Shown here piece after piece: positions 1 through 10,880 of a stretch of 64,000 nt of DNA. Within the stretch, counting starts at the first letter, position 1. Every line of letters begins with the position of its first letter. Position numbers and translations under genes: made by a program. The notes below the pieces were generated by a model. It saw nothing but the letters and a program-made list of their open reading frames with translations, did no database searches and was not told the origin of the DNA. Source of the DNA: Amphiura filiformis (lineage: Eukaryota > Echinodermata > Ophiuroidea > Amphilepidida > Amphiuridae); the NCBI RefSeq assembly GCF_039555335.1, contig NC_092628.1:59197547-59261546 (forward strand). The letters are read 5' to 3'.

Positions 1-112
1 CAGCATCATCTTCGAGTCTAAAACACTTTCTTCTGTAGAATACAAAATGAAAAAAACTAGATGGACCGCGGTTCTCGGATGTCGCGGTTTTCGACGCACA
101 GCATCGACCGTG

Positions 113-1258
113 ATGCCTCCACCAAAGGGAGCAATGTGGCACTCAAAAGTTTCAAGCATCAAGGGCAGACTGAATTTGACATCAGAATGACACCTGGATG
201 ACTTGGCTGATGGTGACTGTACCCACAAAGTTTATGCCCATTCAACAGTTGTTACTAATTTGACCTCAGATGACCTCTGGATGACCCCAAAATGACCTTC
301 AAAAAATTTGGCTCTATATGTTGACTGTATCCACCAAGTGTAATGCCCATACCACAGTTATTACTAATTTAACCTCAGTTGACCCCTGGGTGACCCCAAA
401 ATGACCTTCCAAAAATTTGTCTCTAAATGTTGATCATACCCACCAAGTTTCATGCCCATACCGCAGTTATTACTAATTTGACCTCAGATGACCCCTGGGT
501 GACCCCAGATGACCCCAAAATTACCTTCCAAAAATTTGGTTCTAAACGTTGACTGTACCTACCAAGTTTCATGCCCATATGAAAGTTTTTGCTAATTTGA
601 CCTCAGATGACCCCTGGATGACCTCATATGACCTTAACCCACTAACCAATACAAACTTGTTCTGCCTGGGGTCAAGATGAACCCACCCACCAAGTTTGAG
701 GAACATGCAACACCTAGTCTCTGAGAAAAGAGGCAAATAAGGAAAATGGGCCCCCCTGTAGGACTACATGCAACAAAGTATAAAAAAGGTCCCCCGATAA
801 ATAAATGAGGGTTTCCATAGTGTAGCTATGACCCAAGATTAGTTGCATTAGGATTTAAACTATTCATATGAGCCCAAATTTTAACCAAAAGTTATTTTAC
901 AAGTTGACCTCAAATGACCTTTGACCTAAGTATATGACCTTATATCACCACCAATATATGAGGGTTCACAAAGTGCATCTATGACTCAAGTTTGGTTGCA
1001 ATAGGATTTGAACTGTTCATATGAGACCTAATTTACAAGTTTACCTTGTTTGACCTCAAATGACCTTTGACCTCAGTATATGACCTTGAACCTCACCCAA
1101 AAAAAAGTATCCAGAGTTTTTGACCATGACCCACCTATCCTGAAAATCTGAAGTCAATCCGCCCATCAATGCCCGAGATACAGCATCCGGACGGACGGAA
1201 GGACGGAAGCACGAAAGGACGGACAGTGCAAAAACAGTATGCCTCGCGGTGGAGGCAT
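113..1258. repeat. Minisatellite-bearing repeat with short inverted ends
   Basis: The segment starts with ATGCCTCCACC (113–123) and ends with its exact complement GGTGGAGGCAT (1248–1258). Inside are about four units of roughly 110 bp, anchored by ATGCCCA at 234, 343, 452 and 571 and rich in TGACCTC/GATGACCCC. Two longer units (about 804–945 and 960–1085) follow, sharing the CATATGAG/TGACCTTTGACCT block. A GGACGGA-rich stretch lies near the right end, and the final bases fold as GCCTC-loop-GAGGC. It looks like a non-autonomous element or a composite satellite. No target duplication was found, so the boundaries are inferred from the inverted ends. Confidence 0.5.
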
Positions 1259-2421
1259 AAAAACAATAATAAAGCCCATTAATCAGTAAAGCTTCCATAC
1301 AAGAGGATGGCAATGTTTATGACCAAAACTGATTTTGCATTGTAGGGTACTGAGGAAAAGATCACATTCTTGAATCTAATAACCCTCCTGAGTCCCACAA
1401 AATCTCACATTTTGTTTTTGTGAATATTATTAGATTTGTGGAACTGGAAGAAATGCAAATTTTTTGTTAGTACCGTATGCAAATAATAAAATAACATATA
1501 CTCGTATGTAAGATTTTGTTAGATATTCTTATATTATATTGCAAGACTCTGTGATTCAGTTATAGTATTTGGCAAGATCCTTCAGTGGTGTGCAATAGTT
1601 CAACCCGAACACTTAAAGAGAACTAGGTCACACATTGCTATGCAGCTTGATCGGCGAATAAGGTGCCGAAGTGATGATGACATGATTCAATAAGCCAATC
1701 AGAACTGTACTTCCATATTTACCAATAGACAGATGAATGAACTTACTGTGATGGTGTTTTGTGTTGCACCCAGTTGAGGTGTGAATGTGGAAGGCTGTAG
1801 TCCTTGTAGTCTCATTTGAATTAGTGAGGTACGGTACATGTTGAATTGCACTCAGGTATGTATGAGATCATCGACTGCTGAAATACCATGATGATGAGAG
1901 TTGGTGAGATTAGGCCAAGACGCATCTTCTGGAAGAGTTGATAGCTCTGTGAGTAGACCTGTTATCCCCGTCAAAATTCAAGCCACATGATAACAATTCC
2001 TAGAAGCTGATATGAATCATATGATTAAACATTATGGATTCATTAAAATATTGAAGATGATATATCAAATAAAGGGATATATATGTTTGTGTGGAGTTGT
2101 TACTTAACGTAAGGAATTATAATGCTTTGGAGAGATTATTGCATGAAAGGATTGCAATGGCAAATTCAGTGTAATAAAACAAATAAAACAAACCGGGGAA
2201 ATATGGGAAAATAGTTTGCCCTATTCCCCTCTAACCATGTAGTATTGTACAATATTTTGTATTCAACACTTGCATAAAAACTTGCGAAAATATATATCCA
2301 AAAGAATTAGGAGTACTCACCTAGTGGACACATCACTTTCTTGTTTGCTTCAGGATTAGTTCTTCTGTTTTGGCTTTTCTTGATTTGTTCTAAAGCTCTT
2401 TATTGCAACTGAAATTCAGAA
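1259..2421. other. Intergenic, no recognisable feature
   Basis: AT-rich sequence without a convincing exon, RNA gene or known repeat. The last 200 bases, read on the minus strand, keep a weak lysine/asparagine-rich resemblance to the tail of the adjacent minus-strand ORF, which may be the decayed continuation of its basic repeat region. Confidence 0.4.
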
Positions 2422-3429
2422 TTAGTTCTTTTGAGTGTTCTTGTTTTGTCCTCTTGTCCTCATTCTTGCAGTTTCAACACCAGTTCTTTCTTGCACTTTT
2501 CTTGCTTTATCTCTAGATTTTTCTTTTCGTTGAAATTCAGGAATACTTCTTTTTAGATCTTTCCTGGATTTGTCCTTAGATTTTAACTGTTTATGTTTCT
2601 TGGTTGAGGAGTTCCTGGTAGTAATGGCTTGGAATAGCATCATATTTTTGTGTTGTTGTTGAAGTGCCTGATCTGCAAAGTAACACTGCATGGCAGATGC
2701 AGGAGAATTGGACATGTCTGTTATTTTTGCAGGTGTCACTTCAAACTCATCATTTTGAATATGAAGGGATGATGCTACTTCCTTAAGGTGGTCATGCACA
2801 TCTCTGATACTACCGAAACTCAGAAGTACTGCACATCCTCTATCTGAAAACATACCAAGAGGAGTTCGACTGTGACTATCAAAGATGAAATATTTGCGAT
2901 CTTGGTTAAGAAAGCCCACAGTATAACTAGGGGAATGGCTGCCAAATGTTACAAATGTAGTCTGTTGTTGTGTAGAGCTACAATGAAGAGCATCTAATAG
3001 AGAATAATGAGCAGCATCTGGACTGGAAATATCATTGGAAATGACACCTCCCATAGGATTACCATATTGAATATGGTATATACTGTTGGCTATTTCTATG
3101 TATTCGGGTAGTTCTGATATCATAAAGTATGATATTGAAGGATTGGCTGCATGTAGATGTGTGTATAGGTCAGAGCCTTGGTCAAGGCTATGGTTCATGT
3201 CAGAAGTAGTCCAACTTGAAACTGATGAATCTGTAGAAGCTAGCAAAAAATGCAGAACATTGCAAGTGCATTGTTTTCCAGCAGCCGTACCAAATCGTTG
3301 ATGACTTTGATGGAAATTGGCCTGGGCAACTGAAGTTGAGACATGTGAATCAGAAGCAATTCTAGTGTCTTGCATTAGCTGGCGGCTACACTCAGCTCTC
3401 TGGTTTGAACTCTTACGTCGAGTTCCCAT
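2422..3429 (-). CDS. Papain-fold (OTU/C76-like) protease-domain protein with basic tail
   Basis: Intronless 335-aa frame. The N-terminus is short and basic (MGTRRKSSNQRAE). A domain of about residues 38–215 follows. GKQCTCN (51–57) supplies a Gln53–Cys54 pair and FDSHSR (183–188) supplies Asp184 and His186; this Gln/Cys…Asp-x-His pattern is that of papain-fold deubiquitinases and deneddylases of the C76/OTU kind. YFMISELPEY and LLSFGSIRDVHDHL are the other conserved-looking segments. Residues 275–335 are Lys/Arg-rich, with repeats of the type PEFQRKEKSRDKARK. From memory, similar domains followed by such repeats occur in large transposon polyproteins and orphan animal ORFs. No Rep, helicase or transposase is visible next to it, so it is a fragment, a domesticated gene or a stand-alone ORF. 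A possible 3' splice site (TTTTTGCAG) lies 18 bases upstream of the ATG. The frame is likely real; the exact peptidase family is uncertain. Confidence 0.6.
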   Translation of the reverse strand: MGTRRKSSNQRAECSRQLMQDTRIASDSHVSTSVAQANFHQSHQRFGTAAGKQCTCNVLHFLLASTDSSVSSWTTSDMNHSLDQGSDLYTHLHAANPSISYFMISELPEYIEIANSIYHIQYGNPMGGVISNDISSPDAAHYSLLDALHCSSTQQQTTFVTFGSHSPSYTVGFLNQDRKYFIFDSHSRTPLGMFSDRGCAVLLSFGSIRDVHDHLKEVASSLHIQNDEFEVTPAKITDMSNSPASAMQCYFADQALQQQHKNMMLFQAITTRNSSTKKHKQLKSKDKSRKDLKRSIPEFQRKEKSRDKARKVQERTGVETARMRTRGQNKNTQKN

Positions 3430-3836
3430 TCTTTATGTGCAATGTACCTGCAAAAATAACGGCAATGGAATGGGCATTTGAATGTGGAAAATGTGATGCA
3501 ATATATACAACTAATGACTTGATTTGAGCAACATGTTGCACTCAAGCTAGCATATATTGAAAACAGCGTGTGTACTGACTGCTTAGTTTAATATATAAAA
3601 ACAAATTTGGTGATTAATGTACAACATGTTAAATTTGATAACATAGCTTCGAGTGCTTGACTGCAATAATGCAAGTGATTGGGAATATCATCAGAATGGA
3701 CAATTATCCCTCTTCTGCTGTATTGAGCAACATATATAAATTTTTTTGTATTTTACGACAAAATACCTGTTTCACTATGCAACCATCCAGAAAAGACATT
3801 CAGGTGATTGACTTTATGGATGCTGAATTATGTTCT

Positions 3837-4040
3837 AGTATACTATAATAATTACCGTACAAACATTAGGCTATCATATACTGAAAACACCAAAGGTCTA
3901 GCACACTCGGTTCTAAAGTTACGAAGTTTTGCGATGTCTATTTTTTTATGTATTTTATTGCTTTTTTTACTCCATATTTTTGCTTTTATCTTAATTTCAA
4001 ATTTGCTATCTTTTGCCTCCATGTACCAGATTGTGTCACA
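3837..4040 (+). repeat. Truncated copy of the 24.1-kb inverted-repeat element
   Basis: Closely matches 24106–24306, sharing TACAAACATTAGGCTATC, GGTTCTAAAGTTA and the right end CTCCATGNACCAGAT. The left inverted end present at 24.05 kb is missing here. A 170-codon open frame across it (3808–4320) is probably chance. Confidence 0.6.
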
Positions 4041-5031
4041 TGACCTCGAGGTTGATCATGTAGCACATCTCTGTCAAGGTTGCTTGCTTCTTGCTATGTT
4101 GAGAAAGTACAGTCAGTTTAATGGAGAAACATTTATACATTGTGTCACTTTGAGTTTGGTATGGACGTCACTGTGTGTTATAGGTTGGGTAGCCATTCTC
4201 AGAATCCCAGCACAATCCATGCTTATAAAGGTGGCACAATTGGAACATTTGTCCCATGCAAAGATGCATTTTGAAACATTGTGCTACCAAACTTTAAGTG
4301 ACACTAGGTATAGTGTATGAAATTGTTATCTATCCTTATTCCTTACCCAACAAGCAGATGTACAGTGTATGAAAAGAATAGCCTCTCCTAATCAAATCAT
4401 GTACGGTTGCACTTTATGATTATCTCTGCAGGAAACTCTGAAATTAGAAATAACAATTACAAATATGAGAAAGGTTTCCACATACATAAATGACAATAAT
4501 ATGATAAAAACAATTACAAAGTTTAATAGTAGTAACATAGCTGAACTGTAGTAGTTGCATCAAATTTGATTGGTTGGAAATTGTATTGTAATGCAATGCA
4601 ATGGTGTAACTAGGTGTGGTACATGTACATGTATGATGTTACTGCTTTCAAATTGGTACCTTGCACTATTTCTTCTCCCACAGAGAGCAATAGTTGGAAA
4701 AGGACTTGGGCAACTTGTGAAATGATTTTCAGTAGTTCCCCAATTCACAGAAACATTTAATAAATCGTACATTTTATTACCCCGGACTTTTAACTTCACA
4801 TTTTTTGACCCCCCCCCCCCCGGACTAATTTTTTATAACAATTGGTGAATTGCAATCGCGTAGAAGTAACAAGGATCGCTACTACGCGCCGCGCCGCATC
4901 ACAACCAAAGGGGCAACCGATTTGTTGTCAGTTCTGCATCCAATCAGTGTGATTGTTTATCTCTTCTGTGTGCACTTGCTTGTGTGCACTTGGCGCACAG
5001 CTCGGACCACGAAAGAAATAAAAAAATTAGT
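4041..5031. other. Intergenic, low-information stretch
   Basis: No gene seen. A poly-C run near 4810–4820, next to 'ccccggact' strings, looks like the remains of a GC-tailed transposon of the kind found elsewhere in the window. Confidence 0.35.
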
Positions 5032-5220
5032 CAGGCCCGTACGCAGTATTTGATTTGGGGGGTGCTGATTTTGAAAAAAGGGGGGGGGCAATTTTGTGAA
5101 AAATTAACAAAACTTGGACCTTTTTTGTCCAAAAAAGTGTAAAAAAACTGAAATTCTGAAATTTTGGGACTTTTTGTAGGCTTTCTATACTTTTTCAAAT
5201 TTGGGGGGGGTGCATTGCAC
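5032..5220 (+). mobile_element. Decayed CAGGCCCG-type hAT-like MITE (left part)
   Basis: Begins CAGGCCCGTACGCAG and continues with the same GGGGGGTGCTGATTTTG and TTGGACCTTTTTT blocks as the intact copy at 12646–12886. The right terminal repeat is not recognisable. Confidence 0.6.
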
Positions 5221-5884
5221 TGTTTTGTTTAAATCTTTGATGAAAGTCAATCTTTGAGGAACTCACGTTAAACCCGGGGGTCACTCACTACTATATACTT
5301 GCTACGCACCTGCGTCCAAGAAAAACGTCTAGAAAAGGGTATGTTTTTCACCACACAGCGTCGTCGACGTCTTTATAAAAAAGGGTACTTTTTCAGAAGG
5401 CATCGCCATTTAGGGGTCCTTTTTCAGTCAAATCTTTAGACGTTTAGGGTTAGTAATATTATTGTTTGGGAGAGTTTGCACTAATTTGATAAAAATCACC
5501 ACTTTTTAATTGATTCTTGTTACCTTTGTGCATGTTTTCTTTAGTTAGCTCTCTGCAACATCAAAAAGACATCTTGAGTATCAAATTAGCTCATTTTCCT
5601 GTTTACTCCACTTAGGGTATAAATTTTCTCAGTTGACGCCATGATTTAGGGTATGGTTTTTGCATATGTGCTACAATGACTTGTACATCATTTAGGGTAG
5701 GATTTTGTAATATGAATTTGGTTAATTTTTGGTTAATTTTTTCAAACCTGATTTTTTGGCATATTTGTAATGTTTACACATGTCACAACTTGCACCTAAA
5801 TGGAATCAGCCAAATTTGTTGTGTTTGTAGGTAAACAGAGCAAAGTTCAACATAAAGTCATAATTCAAGAAATTATGACTCAAA

Positions 5885-6239
5885 GGGGGTACTACACCCC
5901 TGGCCAATTTTGTGCATATTTTTGCATTTTTCTCAAAAATTATAGCGCATTGGTGACAAGTAAAATATGTATATTCTTGGGGCAAGGTCTACAACTACTG
6001 CACTGAAAATTCAGCAACTCAAGGCATGTAGTTATTGATTTATTGATCAAATAGTGGTTTTCCTTCATTTTTGACTGTAACTCCACACTAACTGCTATAT
6101 GTGCTGAAATAACATTTTCAGTGCAGTAGTTGTAGTCCTTGCCCCTATAATATACATATCTTACTTGTCATCAATGCGCTATAATTTTTGAGAAAAATGC
6201 AAAAATAGGCACACAATTGGGCAAGGGTGTAGTACCCCC
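5885..6239. mobile_element. TTAA-type MITE with about 125-bp inverted arms
   Basis: Arms at 5885–6010 and about 6114–6239 are inverted copies beginning GGGGTACTACACCC. The right side is followed by TTAA (6240–6243); the left flank is TCAA, probably a mutated TTAA. The same family is present at 33423–34203. No coding capacity. Confidence 0.75.
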
Positions 6240-6871
6240 TTAATATGTCCGCCCAAAGAAATGCGTGTTAAACGGCCAAAATAACAAGCAGTGTTTCTTT
6301 CACGTTACCTCGTTATTTCAGCTCAAAATGGACAGAAACCATTCCCGATCATATTACTAGTATTATTTCAGCATTTTGAGTATATAATGACAAATTTAAA
6401 ATTTGAAGGAAATCGTATGTACATATAAAGCCTTAAAGGGGTGCAATTTGGTTATGTGAAAATTCGCCATTAGGGTGCATATCAAAGGTGGTCGGACGTG
6501 GGTGGGTAGCACTTTTGTGTGAGAGTGACCCCCCCCCCCCGACGTTAAAGTGTCAGAGCTATTCGAAAAGAGAAGGAGGGGGACCATCCCCGGTTCTGAT
6601 ATCTGCAATCAAACCTAGGTTTCAGGATCGCGCATAGGTAAAACTACTGTGCACGTACATTTGTAAAGCCAGTGCGAGTTGTTTTTGTTTATATGAAGTC
6701 CACACTAAAAAGGGAGAAAGAAAGAAAGAAAGAAAGATGTAACTTTGCTACGGAAAGTGCTATTCTGTCGGTCGGACATCCAGGCATGAACTAGGTATGC
6801 TAGCTAGGTGAATTCAAATTTGCCATCAAACTGCATCATTTTATATATCAAATTAAAGCCCTTGAGTAAAC

Positions 6872-6953
6872 TAGTGATGTGGTCGGCACCGTTTTTTATT
6901 GTCGACATGTCGATATAATTGGTATACCGACGTCGACAGTGTGTCGACATAAA

Positions 6954-6985
<32 letters not shown>

Positions 6986-7480
6986 TTTTTTTTTTTAAAT
7001 TTTCAAAAAATATTGGCCAGAAAATCAAGTTATAGGCCCAAACTGACTTGTTATTCAAGGTTGAAACCAGAGAAATACTGCTACTCAAAAAAAAAAAAAA
7101 ATGCCAATTTTTTTTACAAAGTTGAAAAAGTTGTACATTTTAATTACTTTTGTTTCTATTGAACAGCTAGCAATGCATACTAATTCAATGTGTCCTGACT
7201 GTTCAATAGAAGCAAAGGTAATCAAAATGTACAAGTTCATCAACTTTGTAAAAAAAAAATTGGCATTTTTTTTTTTTTTAGTAGCAGTATTTTCTGGTTT
7301 CAACCTTGAATAACAAGTCAGTTTGGGCCTATAACTTGCTTTTCTGGCCAAAAATATTTTTGAAAACTAAAAAAAAAAAAAAAAATTTTTTTTGTCGACA
7401 TGATTTTTTGATGTCGACATGTCGGCATACGTGCCGACGTCGACATTATGTCGACATAAGGCATGTCGACCACATCACTA
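6872..7480. mobile_element. Palindromic hAT-like MITE with perfect 8-bp target duplication
   Basis: Starts TAGTGATGTGGTCG and ends CGACCACATCACTA. It is flanked by GAGTAAAC on both sides (6864–6871, 7481–7488). Almost the whole 609 bp is a snapback: left-arm blocks such as AACTGACTTGTTATTCAAGG recur inverted in the right arm, with a loop near 7165–7200. GTCGACATGTCG motifs and long A/T runs lie just inside each end. It is inserted in the element at 6792–8223. Confidence 0.9.
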
Positions 7481-7854
7481 GAGTAAACAAAGCCAAAACT
7501 GAAAACCTTTTTTTCATAGCACTTTCCGTAGCAAAGTTACATCTTGTCAAAGATTGACTTTCATCAAACAATGTCAAAAAGATTCAGCTAGCAAAATTCC
7601 CAAAACGGCATTTCGGGGTGTTTCTAGATCTTAATCTCATGATGATAGCAGCTTTTTTAATGGAACTGCTATCAAAATCCTCTAAAATTCCATGTGCGAG
7701 TTACTTATCACCATAAAAATCATATATTTGGGTCAAGTGAAGTATAGAAAACATATTTATGTAAGTTTCTTTCTTCGGCCAGTTGTTTTAAATTTCTATG
7801 TAAAAATGCATTGACAGTCATTGTCGGCGAATTTGGCTGACTAGCAAATGTGTT

Positions 7855-7976
7855 CAGTGGCGTACCGTGGCCGCCCCAACCCCGGGGGGCTGAAGAAGAA
7901 ACAATTTTGCCGCCCCTTCCTTAACAGCCCGAAAAGGTTGACCCAATTTTTTTCACAGTCGTTTGAAAAAGTGAAG

Positions 7977-8011
<35 letters not shown>

Positions 8012-8203
8012 TTTAGGCGCTAGCGTCCCAAAAGCAACCTTTTTTCAAATTTTTTATGCTTTTTCAATTTTTGGCGCCCTTTTTCTTTGCTAATTTGTTT
8101 TGCCGCCCCTGTTTTTGCCGCCTTCTTCTTCCGCCCTTCGTTTTTGCCGCCCCTACTTTGACCCGGGCTGGCGCTCAAAGCCCCCCCAAAAAATACGCGC
8201 ATG
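7855..8203 (+). mobile_element. CAGTGGCGTA-type nested insertion
   Basis: CAGTGGCGTACCGTGG starts abruptly after a stretch matching the empty copy at 44.97 kb, and the parent sequence resumes near 8204 (TGTTTGCCTGGCATACC). The flanks AATGTGTT and ATGGTGTT are a possible degraded 8-bp duplication. The interior has CCGCCCC repeats and a 27-base A run. Confidence 0.65.
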
Positions 8204-8578
8204 GTGTTTGCCTGGCATACCTACATGAACCGGTTGACAATAGCCATACATGTAGCACTGGAGTGAAAACAACATTCGCATTCACTGAACTCTGGAGTGA
8301 TCACACTATTGTGCCAGGTTCGACTCTCTGCAAATAAAAATTGTTTTCACTCCAAATGCATGAATGGATGTGACGTCGTGGCCCCGACCGAGAGAATAGT
8401 ATGACAAAACGGTTTTCAGTTTCAGCTTTCTTTACTCAAGGGCTTTAATTTATATAAATTGATGCAGTTTGATGGCAAATTTAAATTCATCTTTCATACC
8501 TACTTATTTATAGTACTTTTTATTTTACTTTTTAGCAAGCAAGTTTAGTTAGTGTAAGACTTGTAACTGTAAGGGTTA

Positions 8579-9010
8579 CGGTTCGCTATCTCTAAGGTTC
8601 GCTATCTCTAAGGTTCGCTATCTCTAAGGTTCGTTATCACTAATTACGAAAAAGGTTCGCTATACCTAAGGTTCGATATCACTAATTTTGAAAAAGGTTT
8701 GGTATTTCTAAGGTTCGATATCTCTAATTTTAAATAAGGTCCGCTATCACTAATTTATTGAAGGTTCGCTATCTCTAAGGTTCGCCATCACTAATTTAAA
8801 ATAAGGTCCGCTATCTCTAATTTTAACAATCCCGGTATCCCTAAGGTTCGCTATCTCTAATTTTAAATAAGGTCCGCTATCTATAAGGTTCGCTATCTCT
8901 AAGGTTCGCTATCTCTAAGGTTCGCTATCACTAATTTCAAATAAGGTTCGCTATCTCTAATTTCAAATAAGGTTCGCTATCTCTAATTTCAAATAAGGTT
9001 CGCTATAGCG
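8579..9010 (+). repeat. Left array of 16-bp minisatellite GGTTCGCTATCTCTAA
   Basis: About 20 units of the 16-mer, many followed by a 10-bp spacer of the type TTTCAAATAA, giving 16- and 26-bp periods. The array ends at the palindrome CGCTATAGCG (9001–9010), where the unit orientation flips. Confidence 0.9.
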
Positions 9011-9022
9011 GTCCTTATTTAA

Positions 9023-10104
9023 GGGCAGAGTAATGGGAGAGAACATGGACCTTTCCGAGCTTCATTATTTCTGAATTGTATGTCCAAAGTATATAAAACT
9101 ATACATTTTTGGAAAGGAAATGAGTCAAGGAATCCCATGGTGACGTCAGATTTGTTCAAAAATCTCACGTTTTTGAAAAAATCACAAAAATTCACTTTTT
9201 TACCCCAATTTTTTTGTGACAACTTAGAAAAAAATCCGTTCGGAGTAAAAAAAATTCAGTTAGTTTTTCATGAAGAAGAGACATGAACTTAGGGAAGGGT
9301 TTTAAATTTTTTTGAAATTCGTCTCTTTTTTCGAAATATTGAAAAAATCATGTGAAAAAAGCCATTTTGTCACTCTATCAAGCTAAAAATTGCACATAAT
9401 GGTGTATATTTTTGTTTAAAACAAATATTTTGAAAAAATGAAAAAACCTTCCCTAGACTTTGATGTACTCTAAAGGATAGTGCAAAAGTTTACCCTTTGC
9501 TTGCATATTTTTCGAGTTATCTTGTCACAAAATTGCGTAATATTGTCAAAAGTGAACTCTGAGAAATCGACGTTTTAGTAAAAAATGTCAAAATTATGCA
9601 CAAAACGTCCTTAAACTTTAAAACGGTAAGACTTTCACACTTGTAAAAGCTGTATCTGGTGCATGGTCTAAATATGCATCTTTTTACACCAATGAATCTA
9701 TAATCTCTGCTTTCAGTGCGCCAAAATTCAAAATATTTAAAAAATCCAAGTGGCATTTTGACTGCAAATTTTGTTTTGTTTACACCACATTTGCTGGCGT
9801 TAACAACATACCGAATGCGCATTGACTGCGTTGGACATACGCGCAGAGTTGCGCCGCGTCACGCGACACGATATTTTGCATTCACGCATTTCTGACTCAT
9901 TATTTCCCGCCAATTTACTAAGCTGTCTTGAGCCATGTGACTTTTTAGAGTTGAAAAGAGTGAAATAAATCAAACAAAAATACGAATAAATATTAGGAAG
10001 TTGTATTTTATCAGTTTCAAGTGAAAGAATACATCTTAGTGTTGATAAATATCAAAAAATCTCAAATTCGGTCGTGGAGGAATGTGTCTTCCATTACTCT
10101 GGCC
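9023..10104. mobile_element. TTAA-type insertion splitting the foldback element
   Basis: Flanked by TTAA (9019–9022 and 10105–10108). Inverted ends are GGGCAGAGTAATGGGAGA and TCTTCCATTACTCTGGCC. The interior is AT-rich, with only short frames (68 and 101 codons) that resemble nothing recognised. Likely a non-autonomous piggyBac- or Kolobok-type element. Confidence 0.7.
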
Positions 10105-10108
10105 TTAA

Positions 10109-10655
10109 AATTAGAGATAGCGGACCTTATTTCAAATTAAAGATAGCGGACCTTATTTAAAATTAGAGATAGTGGACCTTATTTAAGATTAGTGATAACG
10201 AACCTTAGGTATAGCGAACCTTAATCGAAATTAGTGATAACGAACCTTAGAGATAGCGAACCTGAATTAATTAGGGATAGCGAACCTGAAACAAAATTAG
10301 TGATAGCGAACCTTAGGTATAGCGGACCTTTATTGGAATTAGTGATAACTTGAACCTTAGAGATAGCGAACCTTCAATAAATTAGTGATAGCGGACCTTA
10401 TTCAAAATTAGTGATAGCGAACCTTATTTTAAATTAGTGATAGTGAACCTTATTTATAATTAGTGATATCGAACCTTAGAACTAGCGAACCTTATTCTAA
10501 ATTAGTGATATCGAACCAATAGAAGTAGCGGACCTTTTTTTAGGTATAGCGAACCCTTTTCTCTATTAGAAATAGGGGGATTCTGATCTCCATAGACTTT
10601 ACATGTACACGTTAGTGATAGCGAACCTTAGAGATAGCGGACCTTAGAGATAGCG
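10109..10655 (-). repeat. Right array of the 16-bp minisatellite (inverted)
   Basis: Units read TTAGAGATAGCGAACC, with spacers of the type TTATTTAAAA; this is the reverse complement of the left array. The last clean units run to about 10655, before GGGATGTCACCAC. Confidence 0.9.
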
Positions 10656-10880
10656 GGATGTCACCACTAGTGTAAGTCATCATGAAGTTGTAAGCTTACC
10701 TACAATGCTACATCATGTACATGACCTAAAACTATTTATAGCTAGCGGTAGCGCTCCTGCCCGGTATGACTGGTCATGGAGCTGCATGCTGCAAGCAGAT
10801 AGTTCATAGCCACAGCAGTCTGGCATGGCAGGGCAGTGGTTCTTGTTCATGAATGTGTTTTTGATTTATAGCTGCACGCG

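Larger units (their letters stand above)
6792..8223 (-). mobile_element. hAT-like element (TAGGTATGC ends) carrying two nested insertions
   Basis: Ends are TAGGTATGC / GCATACCTA, flanked by the direct repeat CATGAAC (6785–6791 and 8224–8230). Without the insertions at 6872–7480 and about 7855–8203 the body is roughly 460 bp and matches the copy at 44941–45376 in reverse orientation. Shared strings include CTTTGCTACGGAAAGTGCTA and GACTTTCATCAAA. Confidence 0.75.
8559..10667. mobile_element. Foldback-like element made of head-to-head minisatellite arms
   Basis: Left and right arms are the same minisatellite in opposite orientation. The whole is flanked by the perfect 9-bp direct repeat TAGTGTAAG (8550–8558 and 10668–10676). 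Drosophila FB elements and Mutator-like elements are known for 9-bp duplications and long or tandemly built terminal repeats, so the structure fits that type. A TTAA element (9023–10104) sits just right of the centre. No transposase is seen. Confidence 0.7.

Noticed and set aside
3808-4320. 170-codon plus-strand open frame with hydrophobic stretches
   Set aside because: Half of it is a transposon copy shared with 24.1 kb; no family resemblance.
9517-9822. 101-codon minus-strand open frame within the TTAA element
   Set aside because: No transposase motif, no recognisable domain, AT-rich codon use like the surrounding DNA.
8579-10655. Regular repeats resembling a CRISPR array
   Set aside because: Units are contiguous or separated by near-identical spacers, and the array inverts at its centre. 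The surrounding DNA is eukaryotic, with spliced genes.
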